From: Actinomucor elegans
Taxonomy: Eukaryota; Mucoromycota; Mucoromycetes; Mucorales; Mucoraceae
Length of the DNA: 64,000 bases
Assembly (NCBI GenBank): GCA_026027325.1
Contig: JAMSLZ010000001.1
Coordinates: 806,001-870,000, forward strand
Direction of reading: 5' to 3'
Position 1 is the first letter of the stretch. Every line of letters starts with the position of its first letter. Made by a program: the position numbers and the translations under genes. The notes under the pieces were generated by a model. The model was not told the DNA's origin. It was given only the letters and a program-made list of their open reading frames with translations, and did not search any database. This document shows positions 11,598 through 25,608 of this stretch, piece after piece.

Positions 11598-12183
11598 GTT
11601 TTGTAAGCTTGTCTAATTTTTGTGAAACTGAATAATTATTTTAAGTGTGTGCCAGTTATTTTACACTTGTCTAGTTTTTTAATCTATCTAGAATCTAATG
11701 TCCTACCTCACTTTGCATCTAGCTAAGAAGGACCTCGTACAGGTTACCTAGTTTGTCTAGCTAAGCGGCGCCTATCTAGTTTAAGAAAATGGAAGATTTT
11801 TTTTTTTTCATCAATGCAGCAGAAACTCAGGTGTTTAAATATAACAAAGTTGAACATAAACATACATACTCTCCAATATATTGAACCTGTATTAATAAAT
11901 GAAGTCTCAAAATATGGTATGAATACTCGACAAAAAAAAAAGATAGGTGAGCTTTTTTTTGGTAGATTTGTGTGTATACATGATGATTTATTTTAAGAAA
12001 TAAAGGTAAAGTGTGAGAGTATAGCAGCTTGCGTTGATAAAGAACTAAATAAAGTATTGCAGATAATGATAAGTAGGTATTCTTCTAATACAATTGGCGA
12101 CATTGTTGAATACAACTGTGAGAGATTTGAGCATAAAGTTATGCCTTTTGGAATTTTTTTAGAAATTGAGTCATTTCTAACAT
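11598..12183. other. AT-rich region with repeated CTAG-type motifs
   Basis: Between about 11600 and 11780 the short words CTTGTCTA, GTCTAGTTT and CTATCTAG recur five to six times in loose direct repeat. No coding potential is evident. The rest is ordinary AT-rich spacer. Confidence 0.4.
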
Positions 12184-12620
12184 GTTTACGTTTGTCGAAC
12201 ATCATTTCACGTTTAATGTCGCATCTGATGGCCAAAATAAGCTTACTATGAGCTACTTTATTTAATAGAATAATTGTTTAGTTTTATTGTAGTAAATATG
12301 TTCCATTCCAGTAATATACAGAGAAATACATGCATTTTCTCTAATATTGATCTATAGATCTCTTAACCAATTTCGGTCCAATGTTGCATCTGGTTAATAT
12401 TTCATGTTTAGAACAAGTAACTGAACCCAATAACATCTCTGTTCAATGAAAGTACGGTAGATGTATTTTGTATGTTAAACAATAAGCTGCGGAATATATA
12501 TAGAATATATGCAATAGGTCTAATGATCTATAGATCTCTTCCCTGGCCTCATTTCAACATCTTATTTGATCAGTGTTTTACTCTCAGAATGTACAACTAC
12601 ATCTGGTACGATCTTTTTCA
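12184..12620 (+). repeat. Tandem array of ~170-bp repeat (three diverged units)
   Basis: Three related units are anchored by GCATCT-like blocks at 12221, 12386 and (as ACATCT) about 12557, giving spacings of 165 and 171 nt. Units 2 and 3 also carry the perfect palindrome GATCTATAGATC at 12349-12360 and 12525-12536. The same unit recurs at 24.2-24.7 kb, at 60.5-60.9 kb and singly elsewhere. No protein is encoded. Confidence 0.7.
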
Positions 12621-12855
12621 ACTGCAGTGCAATCAACACAATATATTTGTCATTTATTAATTACGAATTTTATCGATTCGGTTTAGGAGCATCTTGAAGC
12701 TATCTTTGCTCTAATGTCTAATTGAATTGGCACGCCATGGTCAGAATAGGTTCCTACATCTATTCAAACCCCAAGAAGAATAGGTATAGAGGATATGTAC
12801 AAATAAAGATCTTATAATATTCTTTCATCCGTACTATCGATATATTCAAAACTTT

Positions 12856-12904
<49 letters not shown>

Positions 12905-13129
12905 GTAACATGACCTTACACTAGAGAGTACAAAAGCCCAACTTACCTAGTAGTTCACTATTAGGAACTATGATTGGCCAGCGGATATGTTACAGTAACA
13001 AGATCAACGTTTAAACGCTTAACCTTTAGCGTTGCAATTGGGAACTTTTATTCAAACTCAATCCATATTCGTTCTACTCAGTCACGATACTGTCCACAAG
13101 TTTCCTTTATCCTATTATATAATACCCTA
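12621..13129. other. Spacer upstream of ARFRP1
   Basis: AT-rich flank containing the 45-nt T tract and the likely promoter of the small GTPase gene. An open frame entering the gene from upstream has no convincing function. Confidence 0.5.
12859..12903 (+). repeat. 45-nt homopolymeric T tract
   Basis: An uninterrupted run of T, the longest homopolymer in the window, about 225 bp upstream of the ARFRP1 start. Long poly(dA:dT) tracts exclude nucleosomes in fungal promoters, so it may be a promoter element. Exact length is prone to sequencing error. Confidence 0.9.
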
Positions 13130-13945
13130 ATGTACACTTTACTGAGCGGATTTTACAATTACCTTACGAGAAAAGAAGAATATTATGTGCTCATTATTGG
13201 TCTAGACAATGCAGGAAAAACTGTAAGCGATTTCTTACGATGATTGAACATGTTAAAACTAACTAAATGTCTTAGACATTATTAGAACGCATAAAGTCAA
13301 TATTTATGGGCGTTCCTGGTCTGGACCCAGATAAAATAGCACCAACAGTAGGTTTGAATAGTAAGTTGAGGGGAAAAAAAGTCGCGTCAGATACATAGGA
13401 ACTTATATTGTCCTAGTTGGTAAAGTGGATATCAAGTCCTCGCGGATTAACTTTTGGGATCTCGGAGGACAAAAGGATTTACAGTCGATATGGGAAAGAT
13501 ACTACTCAGAATGTCACGCCATTGTATTTGTCGTGGATTCAACAGATCCTGTGCGTTTAGATGATTGTCGCGATACATTTGGTAAGAATAAGATCATGCA
13601 TAATGAAACGGCCGGTTTATCTCTCGATATTTAGAAAAAATGATTACAAATGATGCAGTAGAAGGGGTACCTGTACTAATGCTGGCTAATAAACAAGATG
13701 TTTCGGGAGCATTAAAGGTAGAGGAAGTCAAAGAGGTTTTCAATAAAATCGCTATGAAACTAGGAGCGCGTGATTCAAGAGTTTTACCAGTTAGCGCATT
13801 AGAAGGGTAAGTGTACAATAGCAAAAACGGCATAAGGTGTTATTAATAATCACTCTACATAAGAAATGGAGTAGAGGACGCAATAGATTGGTTGGTTTTA
13901 AGGTTACAACGAAACAAGATAAACCGGCCGCCCGTATTTCGTTAG
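13130..13945 (+). CDS. ARFRP1: ARFRP1 / Arl3-type Arf-like GTPase
   Basis: Five exons (13130-13222, 13276-13360, 13417-13581, 13635-13806, 13864-13945) give 198 aa, the usual size. GTPase motifs are in order: P-loop GLDNAGKTT, switch I region TVGLNIG, G3 FWDLGGQ, G4 NKQD and G5 SAL. The start MYTLLSGFYNYL and block DLQSIWERYYSECHAIVFVV match ARFRP1 closely. The protein works at the trans-Golgi upstream of Arl1 and golgins. There is no Gly2 for myristoylation; the Met-Tyr start fits N-terminal acetylation, which targets yeast Arl3 to the Golgi through Sys1. Confidence 0.94.
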
Positions 13946-14579
13946 CAGACGTTACTAAATAAACGAATTTGCCAAAAGATCAATAGTAAATAGATACATT
14001 TTTTAAATGCAAGGATGTACCCCATGCATTGCATATACATACGTACGTACGTGCATTACTACATAATGTACAGTAATAGCTTCTGGAGTTTCTATCGTGT
14101 ACTTGTCATCCTTAAAGTATGAACTTCCTATTTGAGGCACACTGCACAGAAGAACCTTCTTTGATGATTGAGAAGCGGACGTTTCATAAAAGATTGTTAT
14201 TGTTATATACTTTGATATATACATATACAGTACATAAATACAAATAAATTTTTTTTTTTTTTTTTTTTTTTTACTGTTTACGCGTCTTATTCATTACTAT
14301 TGTTCACTTGTGCTATCGAACAACCAGCCCGTTTTTTCCTTTTAAAAGTAAGTTTAACATTCGATCTCTGTATGTAACAACACAATAAGAAACACGTGTA
14401 ACTTTTTAGTATATAGAACCTGATTATTATATAAAAAACGCATGATCATTTACAATAGAGCCAAGGTAGGAGTTTCTAACTGTGGCGAAACGCGTTAGAT
14501 TTAGGAAATGTTTTCGCCCAAACAAAAACGGAGTTGGCGTAACGTATCACGGAAAAGTCCCCAACAGAAATCTAAAAGA
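13946..14579. other. Spacer between ARFRP1 and GAPDH
   Basis: Contains an ACGT-type alternating palindrome near 14037-14056 and a 24-nt T tract at 14249-14272. The distal part is presumably the upstream promoter of the GAPDH gene. The minus-strand frame at 14003-14224 has no recognisable features. Confidence 0.5.
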
Positions 14580-14912
14580 TATATAAAGAGCTACTTTCTT
14601 TGACTTCAGAAAACCTCATAACCAAAACAACTTTTTCTTTTTTTTTTTTCTTGTTATCAACCAAGATTAAAAAAACCCCCCAAGCGAACTTTTTTAAACG
14701 AACTTTTTCTTTTTTTAACGACCCACTTTTTCTTTAACGAAAATCTTTTTTTTTCTGTAAAATCTTATACATTTTAACGAAAAAAAACTCTTTTAACGAC
14801 CAAAAAACAACTTTTAACGAATAACTCTTACGACTCCAAAAAAAAAGCTTTCTTTTTTTAACTCTTTCTATAACTCAAACTTACTTTTTTATAAATCAAA
14901 TCTATATTCAAA
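14580..14912 (+). promoter_or_regulatory. GAPDH core promoter and repeat-rich 5' leader
   Basis: A TATATAAA box sits at 14580-14587, about 330 bp before the ATG. The long leader is a pyrimidine-rich tract in which the word TTTAACGA (or TTTAAACGA) recurs six times between about 14690 and 14825. Such CT-rich leaders are typical of highly expressed fungal glycolytic genes. The start codon follows a favourable A-rich context (AAAATGACT). Confidence 0.7.
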
Positions 14913-16171
<1,259 letters not shown>

Positions 16172-16607
16172 ACTACTCTCTTGTACTTTTATATACCATT
16201 TTGCTACATTGTACTTTAATCTCTCTCTCTCTCTCTCTATCAAAACCTACCAAAAAAAAACATCAAAAACTCGAAAAAGCACTCAAAAAAAAGATCATAA
16301 CACCTTTTTTCACTCTGAAGGTATCCAACATACCTTCAACCCCACACATTCACTTCCTTTGCTAGCACTTTTTACCCTTTTCTTTTGATCAAACCCACTC
16401 TATGTAACCCAATCTCCTTTTTTGTATGTCGTATACTTCATCACTATGCTTTTTTTATTATATCCATTACATACTTTTACTGTGATCACCGTATTGTAAT
16501 TATGCCCCTTGCGTTTCTTTTTTTTTTAATTTTTTTTTTTTTTTTTTTTCGGTTTCTTTAGTTCTTTTTTATTATTATTATAGAAAACAATAAATAAAAG
16601 AGGCCTA
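16172..16607. other. Convergent 3' spacer GAPDH / ASCC3
   Basis: A 436-bp AT-rich spacer between two convergent genes. It has a CT dinucleotide run near 16220, a 20-nt T tract at 16530-16549 and AATAAA-type signals near 16590 on the plus strand. No gene is seen. Confidence 0.6.
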
Positions 16608-19600
16608 TTAAGAATCTAAATCTAGTCTTGTTTCAAAATTAATTTCTATCATTTGATCTAATCCAAGGTACCCATCACTGACCAAATACAGTGTATAGCT
16701 ATGTTTACCCAGATGAGCCGGTGTTTCAAAAGAAATACTTGTATTCACTCGGTTTTGTAACGTTTCATTAGGTCCATTACGCATACTTACACGCTTAAGA
16801 CCTAACAGCTCATCATTATGCTTGTCTCCCAACACGAGCCACCATGATTCATACTGGGGTTTAGGAAATCTAGGTGAATGAATACGTCCATCATGCTTCT
16901 TTTTATCTCGAGAAAAGCGGTTCAATTGGACCGATATCTTGTAAGTTGTTTCAGGAATCAGATATGACTTTTTGGTTTCAATCTCGGCCTTGATCTTCAT
17001 ACTAGGCAATCGACTGATTACACGTCGAATCTAGACATAGTATGAATAAATAGCTCATTCAGCCACTGATCTATTTTCTTACCTCGTCTACATCCTTTTC
17101 TGCAAGGTCTCTTACATTGGCAAATGTTTGCTTAATCTGGGCATCCGATAGTTTTGTCAACTCAAACAAGGATTTCACAACCTTACCCTACAAGGCAATT
17201 TTAGAATGAGTTGAGTGGGATACGTTAATGTGTTTCATAGCTTACCTTGTGACGAATATGATGAAGCATCTTTTGTTCAATATGAGGCAAGGTCAAAAGA
17301 GGAGATTGATCATGCCAGCGTGCTTGCTTGATACATTGCAGCATGCTCATGATGGTTAAACTGGTAGTTAAGAAGCCATTGTCTGCAGCCACGTCAATCA
17401 TAGCCTGTGAGAAACGAATAGCAGAGTCCAGCACAGTAATTTGATCCGTAATGTAATCAGAGCTGGGTAAATCCAAACGACTGATATGAGCTTGCACCAA
17501 CACATAGGCCTTTACATGAGGACTAATGAAATTGGGTGTACCTTTTACATCGTAAGGAATAAACTTTTCGATTTCCTGGTTCAAAAGATCTTCTTGGCAT
17601 CGAGCAGGTAGCTCCTCGTACTCGGGAACGTTACCCAAGACGTCCAAGATATCATCTAAACCAGAATCTTTGTGTACATGATCGCGGAAATGGCGTACAG
17701 TATGAGGATGCAAATAGTAATAAGAGGCAATACGGGCCGAAATCAAAGGTACCAGTTCAAAATCATCTACAATCTCCACACACCCGGCTTGTTCTAATCG
17801 GGTCGCGACTTGATTGATAGTATTGGATAAAAATGTATCCACACCTTTTTGTGTCATATCATCCAAGCCATAATAAGTAGGGTTTTGCTGTAAACGACGG
17901 TAAAAATAGGTCCAAGTAAGGTAATCCAATGCATCCTGCTTGGTCTTGATAGTTCCACCTACGATTTCAGCATTGATATGGTCATCCAAAAACTTGTGCA
18001 AACTAGATTCCACAGGGAAAGGCTCATGCAAGAATTTTTTGAAAAAGTTCTTCTTACTGTCTTGAACAAATACCCGTGAGATACCCGTATTATCAAATTG
18101 GGGACGACCTGCACGGCCCATCATCTGCAATACATCAGTGATGGGGAAATCGACATAGCGGCGCTCCTTGTAATTGTAAAACTCGGTACCTTTGATCACA
18201 ACCAAATGCGCAGGCAAGTTAACGCCCCAAGCTAAAGTACTAGTAGCAATCAAAATCTGGATCTTCATGTTCAAAAACAGTTCCTCTACAATCTTGCGGT
18301 CGTTTTCTTTGAGACCGGCATGATGAAGGCCAATACCAAATGCAAGAGACATACGCAAAGATTCATCGTGAACGTTGGCCAAGATCATTTCCATCTCCAT
18401 GTCATCCATATGAAGCCATTGGCGCGGATTATCTTCCATACCACAATAGGCAATCAAATCCTGGGCCGTTAAACGTGTCTGTCGACGTGAAGAGACAAAG
18501 ACAATCACAGGTTGGGTTGGTGAATGCGTCTTGATAGCAGCATAGGTAGGTTTGTTCATAGTGGCCATACGAGGACAGTAGTGCTTACCAGGGAACCCAT
18601 CAATATAGATTTCCAAGGGTACAGGACGCACTGAATGTCTGAAATTGAATAGACCCACTTTGTCAATACCGAGCCAATTGGCCAGATCAATAGCATTGGC
18701 TAAAGCAGTAGACAAACCGACAATACGGACCTTTTGATCCAACTGAGAGCCAATATAATTCATACGAGACACAATTACTTCCAAAATAGGACCACGATCG
18801 CCACCCAGCAGGTGGATTTCATCAATGATCACGCAGGAAACGTCACGTACATAGCTACGCTTTTGCCAGCTACGACTGATACCATCCCATTTCTCGGGTG
18901 TAGTAATGATAATGTCAGCTGCTTCAATGGTCTTGAGATCTGGAGTCACATCGCCTGTCAATTCAACCAACTTCTTGTTCATGGGACCTGTCAAGCGCTT
19001 GTTCCAATCACCTACTCTTTCTTTGACAAGTGCTTTCATGGGTGCAATATAAACTACCTTGGAACCAGGACGATCTCTGAACGCAGCCCACATAACCAGC
19101 TCAGCAGCTACCGTCTTACCAGAACCAGTAGGCGCACCAACTAATGCGTTATGCGTAGTATTATACAACGTATGGAAGATTTGGGTCTGTACTGGGTTGA
19201 AATGAGTGAATCGTTTAGCGCAAATCGTCTCCAACACTTCGTTCTTGAGCGCTGTGATAGGTAATGGTTGTAAATCGAGCAAATCCGTGTGAGGTGGATA
19301 CAGTTGAGGCAGAATCAAATGTTGGAATGACACAGGCAATATGGTCTCTGCTCCCAGCCAACGATCGGACACAGCACGGATGTAAATTTGAGAAGGCAAA
19401 GGCTCTACCAATGGCACAGTAAATGCAATCTTGATGGGTTCGCCAAACTGCTTCTTGTAAAGTAAAAAGTATTCAGAATAATAGATTTCGACGTTATCAG
19501 AGTCTTCGGCCCAAATGTACCAAGGTTCAACACTACCGTGCAAACGGTCGTTCCATACGAAATCAGGCGTCACAGTTAGTTCAACGTTCAGCACATTACG

Positions 19601-21984
19601 CGTAATAGGTGCAATACGAGCATCCAGTAATAACATAGGGAACTGATCTACGCATTTGGAGATAGTCATACCCATACGATGATGGTGAACCAATTCACCA
19701 AGCTCGTTGGGGTCCATATCACGCATTTCTTCAATAGAGACTTCGTGTGTTCGGCTTTCGATCTTGTTGATTATATCATGAGGTAGACCCATTTGGCGCA
19801 GAGGGTGCTGAAAGGTCCACATACGTTTCTCAACAGCCTTGTTGATCTGAAGCAATACAGAAGCGGTAGGACCCCAGTTACGATTCAAAGCAATTTCAAA
19901 GAGGGCACGCGCAATACGGCCCGAGTTCTGAGCGACATAGGCACAATCAGATACAAGTGCAAAATCTTCAATATAAGCATTGGAAACATAAGACTGAAGC
20001 AAGATGTTTACTTTTCCATGCGTATCTTCTGTGCCGCCCTGATGTTAAAACAATAAGATGAGTCAAGGTGCTTGGTAAACCATGATTTGTATAATTACCC
20101 TGATATCACAAGCACAGGCATTCTCTAATAGCTTCTTTAATTCTTGATGCTCAGTATCACGAGACTTGATTTGATCAAACTCGGAACTCATACTCATCAT
20201 AGACAATACATCAGCTTCAGTCATACGTGGTTTCATCATAGTATTAAATATTTCAATACTCGTGTGTTTGATATAAAAGTTGGATGCAATACGTCCTAAA
20301 TCCTTTGGCAAGAGATAACCAGTGTTCTCATCAAATATAATCATTTGACATTTGGCCAACTTGCGAGCAGCCAAAGTGATGATTTCATGTCGTTTTCTTC
20401 CAAGTAAAGGATCACTCTGAGGCTCGGCATTATCCATACCGTAAATCATAGGATTCTTCTTCATACGCACATACAGATAGGTGTAACTAAGCCAAGTAAC
20501 CGCTTCGTCAACGTTGGTCACTGTTCCTAGTGAAATTTCAGCGTTCAAGTTATCCACTATGTTTTCAATAAATTTGGATTCAATAGGATGTTGTTGAGTG
20601 ATAGCAGAAATATAATGAGATAGACGATCATGCGTAGTCAAGATATAACCCACACCATGGGTTTCGTACTGAGGACGACCAGCACGACCAAAGATCTGAA
20701 GGACATCCAAGATAGATAAATCAACATAGCTACCCTTGGTAGAGTCATATACTTGTGTTCCCTTGATGACTACTGCATAAGCCGGCAAGTTAACACCCCA
20801 AGCCAAAGTAGCAGTACAGCAAAGCACCTTGAGTGCACCATCCTGGAACATCTTTTCGGTCAAGGTACGATCAGATCGAAGCATACCTGCATGGTGAATA
20901 CCGAAACCATATTGGAATAACTCCTTCATTTCTTTGTTACGAGACTTGGCTACTTCACGCTTGAATTGTGTGTATTTACTTGAATCAGAACAATCAAAAT
21001 AATCTAAAATATAAGAGTTAAACACAAGAGAGATTTTTTTTGTCAATGAGAAGGATGGCTTACCTCCAAGCGCTTCGTTAGCTACTTCTTCCCTTAACAT
21101 TTGAGCTGTCTTTACAGTTTCCTTTCTGGCATGCACAAATACCATGACTTGATGGCCTTCTTTAACAAGATCTGACACTTTATCGAAACAGGCACGATTC
21201 ATTCTTTCGTTGGATGGAGTAGAATTGGGTTTACCCTTAATACCTAAGAAATGTTGTTCCAAAGGCACAGGTCTGAAACCATTATCAAAATAAAACAAGC
21301 CTTGGTATGGATTGACTCTGCATGAGGCTTTGTTAGTAAAAGAATAATGGTTGTCATACTGCGCTTTTGTTACCTCAAAAATGCAGCTACATCGACATAG
21401 TTGGGAAGAGTAGCAGATAGACCAACAATACGGATCAATGATTGACTAGACTCTACTTGACGCAGAGTTCTAGCGATAATACTTTCGATAACAGCACCAC
21501 GATCTTCATGTAGCAGATGAACTTCATCAATAATCAACAGCTTGACTTTCTATAGAATTGCCATCAACCACCTAATGTATATATGTCCTGGAATTGTATT
21601 ATTACCTGTGTCAATTCCACATCACCAGTACCCTTTCTAGTAATCACATCCCATTTCTCGGGTGTAGTTACAATGAATTGTGTAGCGCTAATCTCTTGCT
21701 TTGTCAGTTGCATATCACCAGTCAATTCCCGCACGCTGATACCCAAAAACTTGAGTCGTTTTCCCATTTTTTCTACAATTTCAGCAGCAAGAGCTTTCAT
21801 AGGTGCCACATACACAATCTTGAAGTCGTTTTTAGCAATTGTAAAGTCGATTTCTGTAGTGCCTTTACGAGGCGGTGGACTGGCATGCTGTGTAAGACAA
21901 CGGAGTACTGTCAACATGGCTACATCTGTTTTACCCTATTTAAAAAAAGACAGTAAGTCTAAGAGCTAAAAGTACGCAGTTTAC

Positions 21985-22018
<34 letters not shown>

Positions 22019-23452
22019 TACAGCACCAGTGGGAGCACAAACAAGCATATTTTCATTGGTTTCATAAGCAACGGGGTATACAATGGATTGAACTCTGTTG
22101 AGCGTTTCATAAGCCTACCATAAAGATATATCAATTTATAGTTCTTTATATTAAATATGAATGTCCTTTTTTTTTTGTACCTTGAAAGCGCCACGAGCCA
22201 ATGCATCCATTTCAGAAATAGGAATACGTCTTTCACCTGTACGTACAGGTGCTACTTTAGGCACTGGGATTGTTGTTTCTTCATAATCGTTAAACTCTTC
22301 GCGTACCGTACCTGCTGGTAAAGCATAACGTGTACCAAACAATGACAAAGTACCACCAGATTGAGCTGCTTGATAGACATGAGGGTAAGAGGCAGCTGCT
22401 TTTGTCTTGTAATTGGAGCTGAATAGAGGCGCTTGACTGGCATTGACCAACGCTTCTTCTCTGGCTTGTCGTAAATCCTCGCCGTCAAAGCCTAGAATGT
22501 TCATAGAAACCGTGTTTGCATCATCTATGCAAGCTTCTTTTTAGATCGTATTTCTCTCCCACCTATTTTTTGGTTGATAAATTACCTTCAGTCCTGTTTT
22601 GATTCTTGTGAGCTTTCTTTTGTTCTTTTCTCAACTTCTTTTCCTCTTTTAGCTCCTTTTCAGACTGTACAATAAATTGAGTGCCGTAGATAGGTCGTCT
22701 TGCTTCTGTTTGGACTGGCGTTGCGGTACGCCCTTTGGGATGCTGTTGATCGTAATCAGACATGCGAATGATATTATGTACAATGGTCGATCGTTGTGTA
22801 ATAAGCTCGGCGATCAAGTCAAAAGCTTCATAACCGAGCAATTCGACAAGTGAATTTTGTATACTGTCATCACTATCGCCCGAGCGAATAATTGTAAATA
22901 TATCAGCACAGAGTTGACGTTCGTTTATACCATGGTCGGCGTTGGCATGGACGTGCTTTTGAGCTTGTCTATCGTATTATACAGTGAGCCAAAATATATC
23001 TGCCTACATGTTTTAAACCTACTTCAAGAGCCAGTTTCGGTCATACACTGCTGTAGGCTGATATGTAGGTTCAACTACAAGAGCAGCCTTTGTCTTTGCA
23101 ATCGCGGTTGGTGTTTCTTGAGCAAACGTAGTGGGTCTCACAATTGGTTTCTCGGGCACGTTAAACTCGATATCATTACCAAACTGAACAGTAGGAACTT
23201 TTTACAAGGTTTTATAAGTAAAAACTACGTTTCTATCTAGTAATATCAGCTACCTTCTTCATCCACACTTGTATGTGTCTTGTATTTCTCGACAAGACTA
23301 CAAAAAGCTTCTATAGTCTCGTTCCAGTTCTGCTTGTTTTCATAGTTGATAGGTGCCAAAAGAAAGTCGGACGATTGAGCTCGAGCCTTTCCTTTTCCTT
23401 TTCCTTTAGAAGAGGCCGCTAATAGTTGGTGAAGCACCACTGAATTGACCAT
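16608..23452 (-). CDS. SLH1: ASCC3/Slh1 dual-cassette Ski2-like RNA helicase
   Basis: Twelve exons on the minus strand join to 2059 aa: 23254-23452, 23023-23197, 22586-22968, 22181-22524, 22022-22114, 21606-21935, 21374-21549, 21064-21317, 20099-21003, 17246-20038, 17083-17187, 16608-17030. Cassette 1 has CAPTGAGKT (about 394-401), DEVH (516-519), SATLPN and a Sec63 region. Cassette 2 has APTGSGKT (about 1256), [11 protein letters not shown] (about 1359), [11 protein letters not shown] and a second Sec63 domain ending in [13 protein letters not shown]. These blocks follow ASCC3/Slh1 rather than Brr2. The protein splits collided ribosomes in ribosome quality control. Both ATPase sites look intact, whereas Brr2 keeps only one active. 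The whole coding frame is preserved across all junctions. Confidence 0.95.
21984..22013 (+). repeat. 30-nt A tract inside an ASCC3 intron
   Basis: An uninterrupted run of A (T on the coding strand) lies in the intron between exons 5 and 6, just after the donor. It probably acts as an extreme U-rich intronic stretch. Confidence 0.9.
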
Positions 23453-24195
23453 TCGTGTTTTTATTTTCGCGATATAGAATAGAGAAAAGTAGTTTGAGAG
23501 GTTTTGCGCTCAAATTTATGTTAGAATCACGCAGCAGCTGCGGCACGAAAACTAAACTTTATGTGCTATTGGTCAGGTACTGGAGTCATATAATCAACGC
23601 GCGACTATACATTGCAAATCCTCTAGAAAATATTCTGATTTCTATCTGACACTTAGCTACTATCTTCTCTCGATAGATATATTGTTTGAAAAGACTATTA
23701 CTGTGCAATTTTAGCCGTTTATATCATACGTTTCTAAGCAAACCTTACTTCCATTATTATTATGAAACTCCTCAGAATTTATTGGATAGCGGAAATCTAT
23801 AAAAAATTTCGCATACCGAAAAAAAAAAAAAACTGGCATAAACTTTGGCCTCATTGTTCATGGCGAAAGATTGCTGTTAAGCAAAAGCTATTTTAATCAA
23901 GTTATGCAGAATTAAATGATAGTTTAAATTGTATGAAATATTTTAGAGATTTATTATAACTGACAGAGCTGTAATTGCTAAAAGATAAATTGTTGTATTT
24001 TTAGACAGCTTGAACATTTCATATACATAAAATCCATAAAAATATACGTGTTAGTATATTGAGTTTATGTTGTTAATAAACTATATACTGGGAGTACTGT
24101 GCTTATTCTAAAAAAGCGTACATGTGTGTGTGTGTGTGTTTTTGGAAACCTTGGACTTCAGGTAAAGTCGCTTGGAACTATTTCAGAAATCCGAT
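23453..24195. other. AT-rich spacer upstream of ASCC3
   Basis: Presumed promoter of the helicase and then AT-rich DNA with a 14-nt A tract near 23820 and a TG microsatellite near 24122. No gene is supported. Confidence 0.5.
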
Positions 24196-24665
24196 CTTTT
24201 TTGACTGGTTTTGAATGCCTTGCATTTCTCGAACAATTCAGTTTAATATTGCATCTGATAATCAATATATGTTCAAAATGAGTTACTGCATATACTAGAT
24301 CCATTGCTTGACTCAAATACAATAACTAGTTAAGCTATTGAAATACAAGTCTTTTATGTAAGCTGGATCTAATGATCTATAGATCTCTCCATCAATCTCG
24401 TTTTGATGTCGCATTGGAGGAATATTACACGCTCATAATGAACTAGTTCATATATTACTATTACTACTCAACTGAAATACAAACGTTATACTTTGTATTA
24501 ATAGCTGGCTGTAAACTAAATATAATTTCCTATATATTCAATCTAATGATCGACTAACCCCTCCCTTGAATCAGGCTTGCTGTCGCATTTGATGACTCTT
24601 AAATGTTTATAATGAAGCTCTGCATATACTAGAATCATCACCTAACTAAAATACAAACATATACC
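24196..24665 (+). repeat. Tandem array of ~170-bp repeat (three diverged units)
   Basis: Units are anchored by GCAT-type blocks at 24251, 24411 and 24585 (spacings 160 and 174). Unit 2 carries the palindrome GATCTATAGATC at 24374-24385, exactly 37 nt before its anchor; unit 3 has GATCGA 37 nt before its anchor. Each unit also has an AATGAA/AATGAG word downstream and an AAATACAA word at its end. This is the same family as at 12.2-12.6 kb. Confidence 0.7.
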
Positions 24666-24851
24666 AGCAGTACAGTCAAAAGTTTCGTAAACGATGTACC
24701 TCTAAAAGCCTGCCTTTTTTATGTTAAAAAAAAGAAGTACACTTTAAAAGCGCGAATCAAGTCACAATTGAAGCAAGCTTCGAAATATTTTTTCTTCCGT
24801 GCTTTGGTGCTGACACTTTAACCAAATACAAACACATACAAATATAATACA

Positions 24852-25594
24852 ATGTCAAAGAAATCAGAATCAGTGACACCAGGACAAAGACTTGGTTATG
24901 CAGCAGATTATAATCAAGGCGCTGGCACCTACGAACGCGATGGATTACTATATGCTAGTGTAGTAGGTCAACAATACATAGATCCTGCAAAAGATGATCA
25001 GGTAATTTCAAACAATAAAAACTAAATGAGCTTTTTATACTCATTATATCGATAAAATAGCTGCCTACAATGAGAGTTTCTCGAGAAAAAGAGCAATCCG
25101 CTGTACCCGAAGTCGGCAGCGTGGTAAGATATCCCAACGTAGATATTATTAAAACAAGTTCCAACTAACGAATATGCATAGGTCACAGGCAAAGTGGTTC
25201 GTATCCAACCACATCAAGCAGTAATTGCCATTATGGTTGTTGGTGATATACCTTGCAAAGAAGATTTCATGGGTGTTATTCGGTAATAACCGTATTCAAT
25301 GTATTGTACGTGTTGCTCATCTATTTTACTAGTACTCAAGATGTGAGAGCAGCTGAAAAGGACAAGGTGAAAATTTATAACTCATTTAGACCAGGCGATA
25401 TTATCAAAGCAGAGGTGATTTCGCTAGGTGATGCTAGATCTTACTTTTTATCTACAGCAAAGAATGAATTGGGCGTTATCTTTGCAACTAGTGTAGCTGG
25501 TGCTACCATGATACCCATTTCATGGCAAGAAATGCAGTGCCCAAAAACAAAGACAATCGAATTACGTAAATGTGCCAAGCCCACAGATCAATAA
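24852..25594 (+). CDS. CSL4: Exosome cap subunit Csl4 (EXOSC1)
   Basis: Four exons (24852-25001, 25061-25123, 25182-25282, 25333-25594) give 191 aa. The N-terminal VTPGQRLGY, the S1-domain core SFRPGDIIKAEVISLGDARS, the NELGVIFA block and the C-terminal SWQEMQCPKTKT zinc-ribbon-like end match Csl4/EXOSC1. It is one of three S1-type caps of the RNA exosome, acting in nuclear and cytoplasmic 3'-5' RNA decay and processing. The stop is only 14 bp from the stop of the convergent neighbour, so their transcripts must overlap. Confidence 0.95.
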
Positions 25595-25608
25595 ATAAGC
25601 AGTTTTTA

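Noticed and set aside
18340..19144. Plus-strand ORFs within the ASCC3 gene
   Set aside because: They lie antisense to the highly conserved helicase exon and have no family resemblance.
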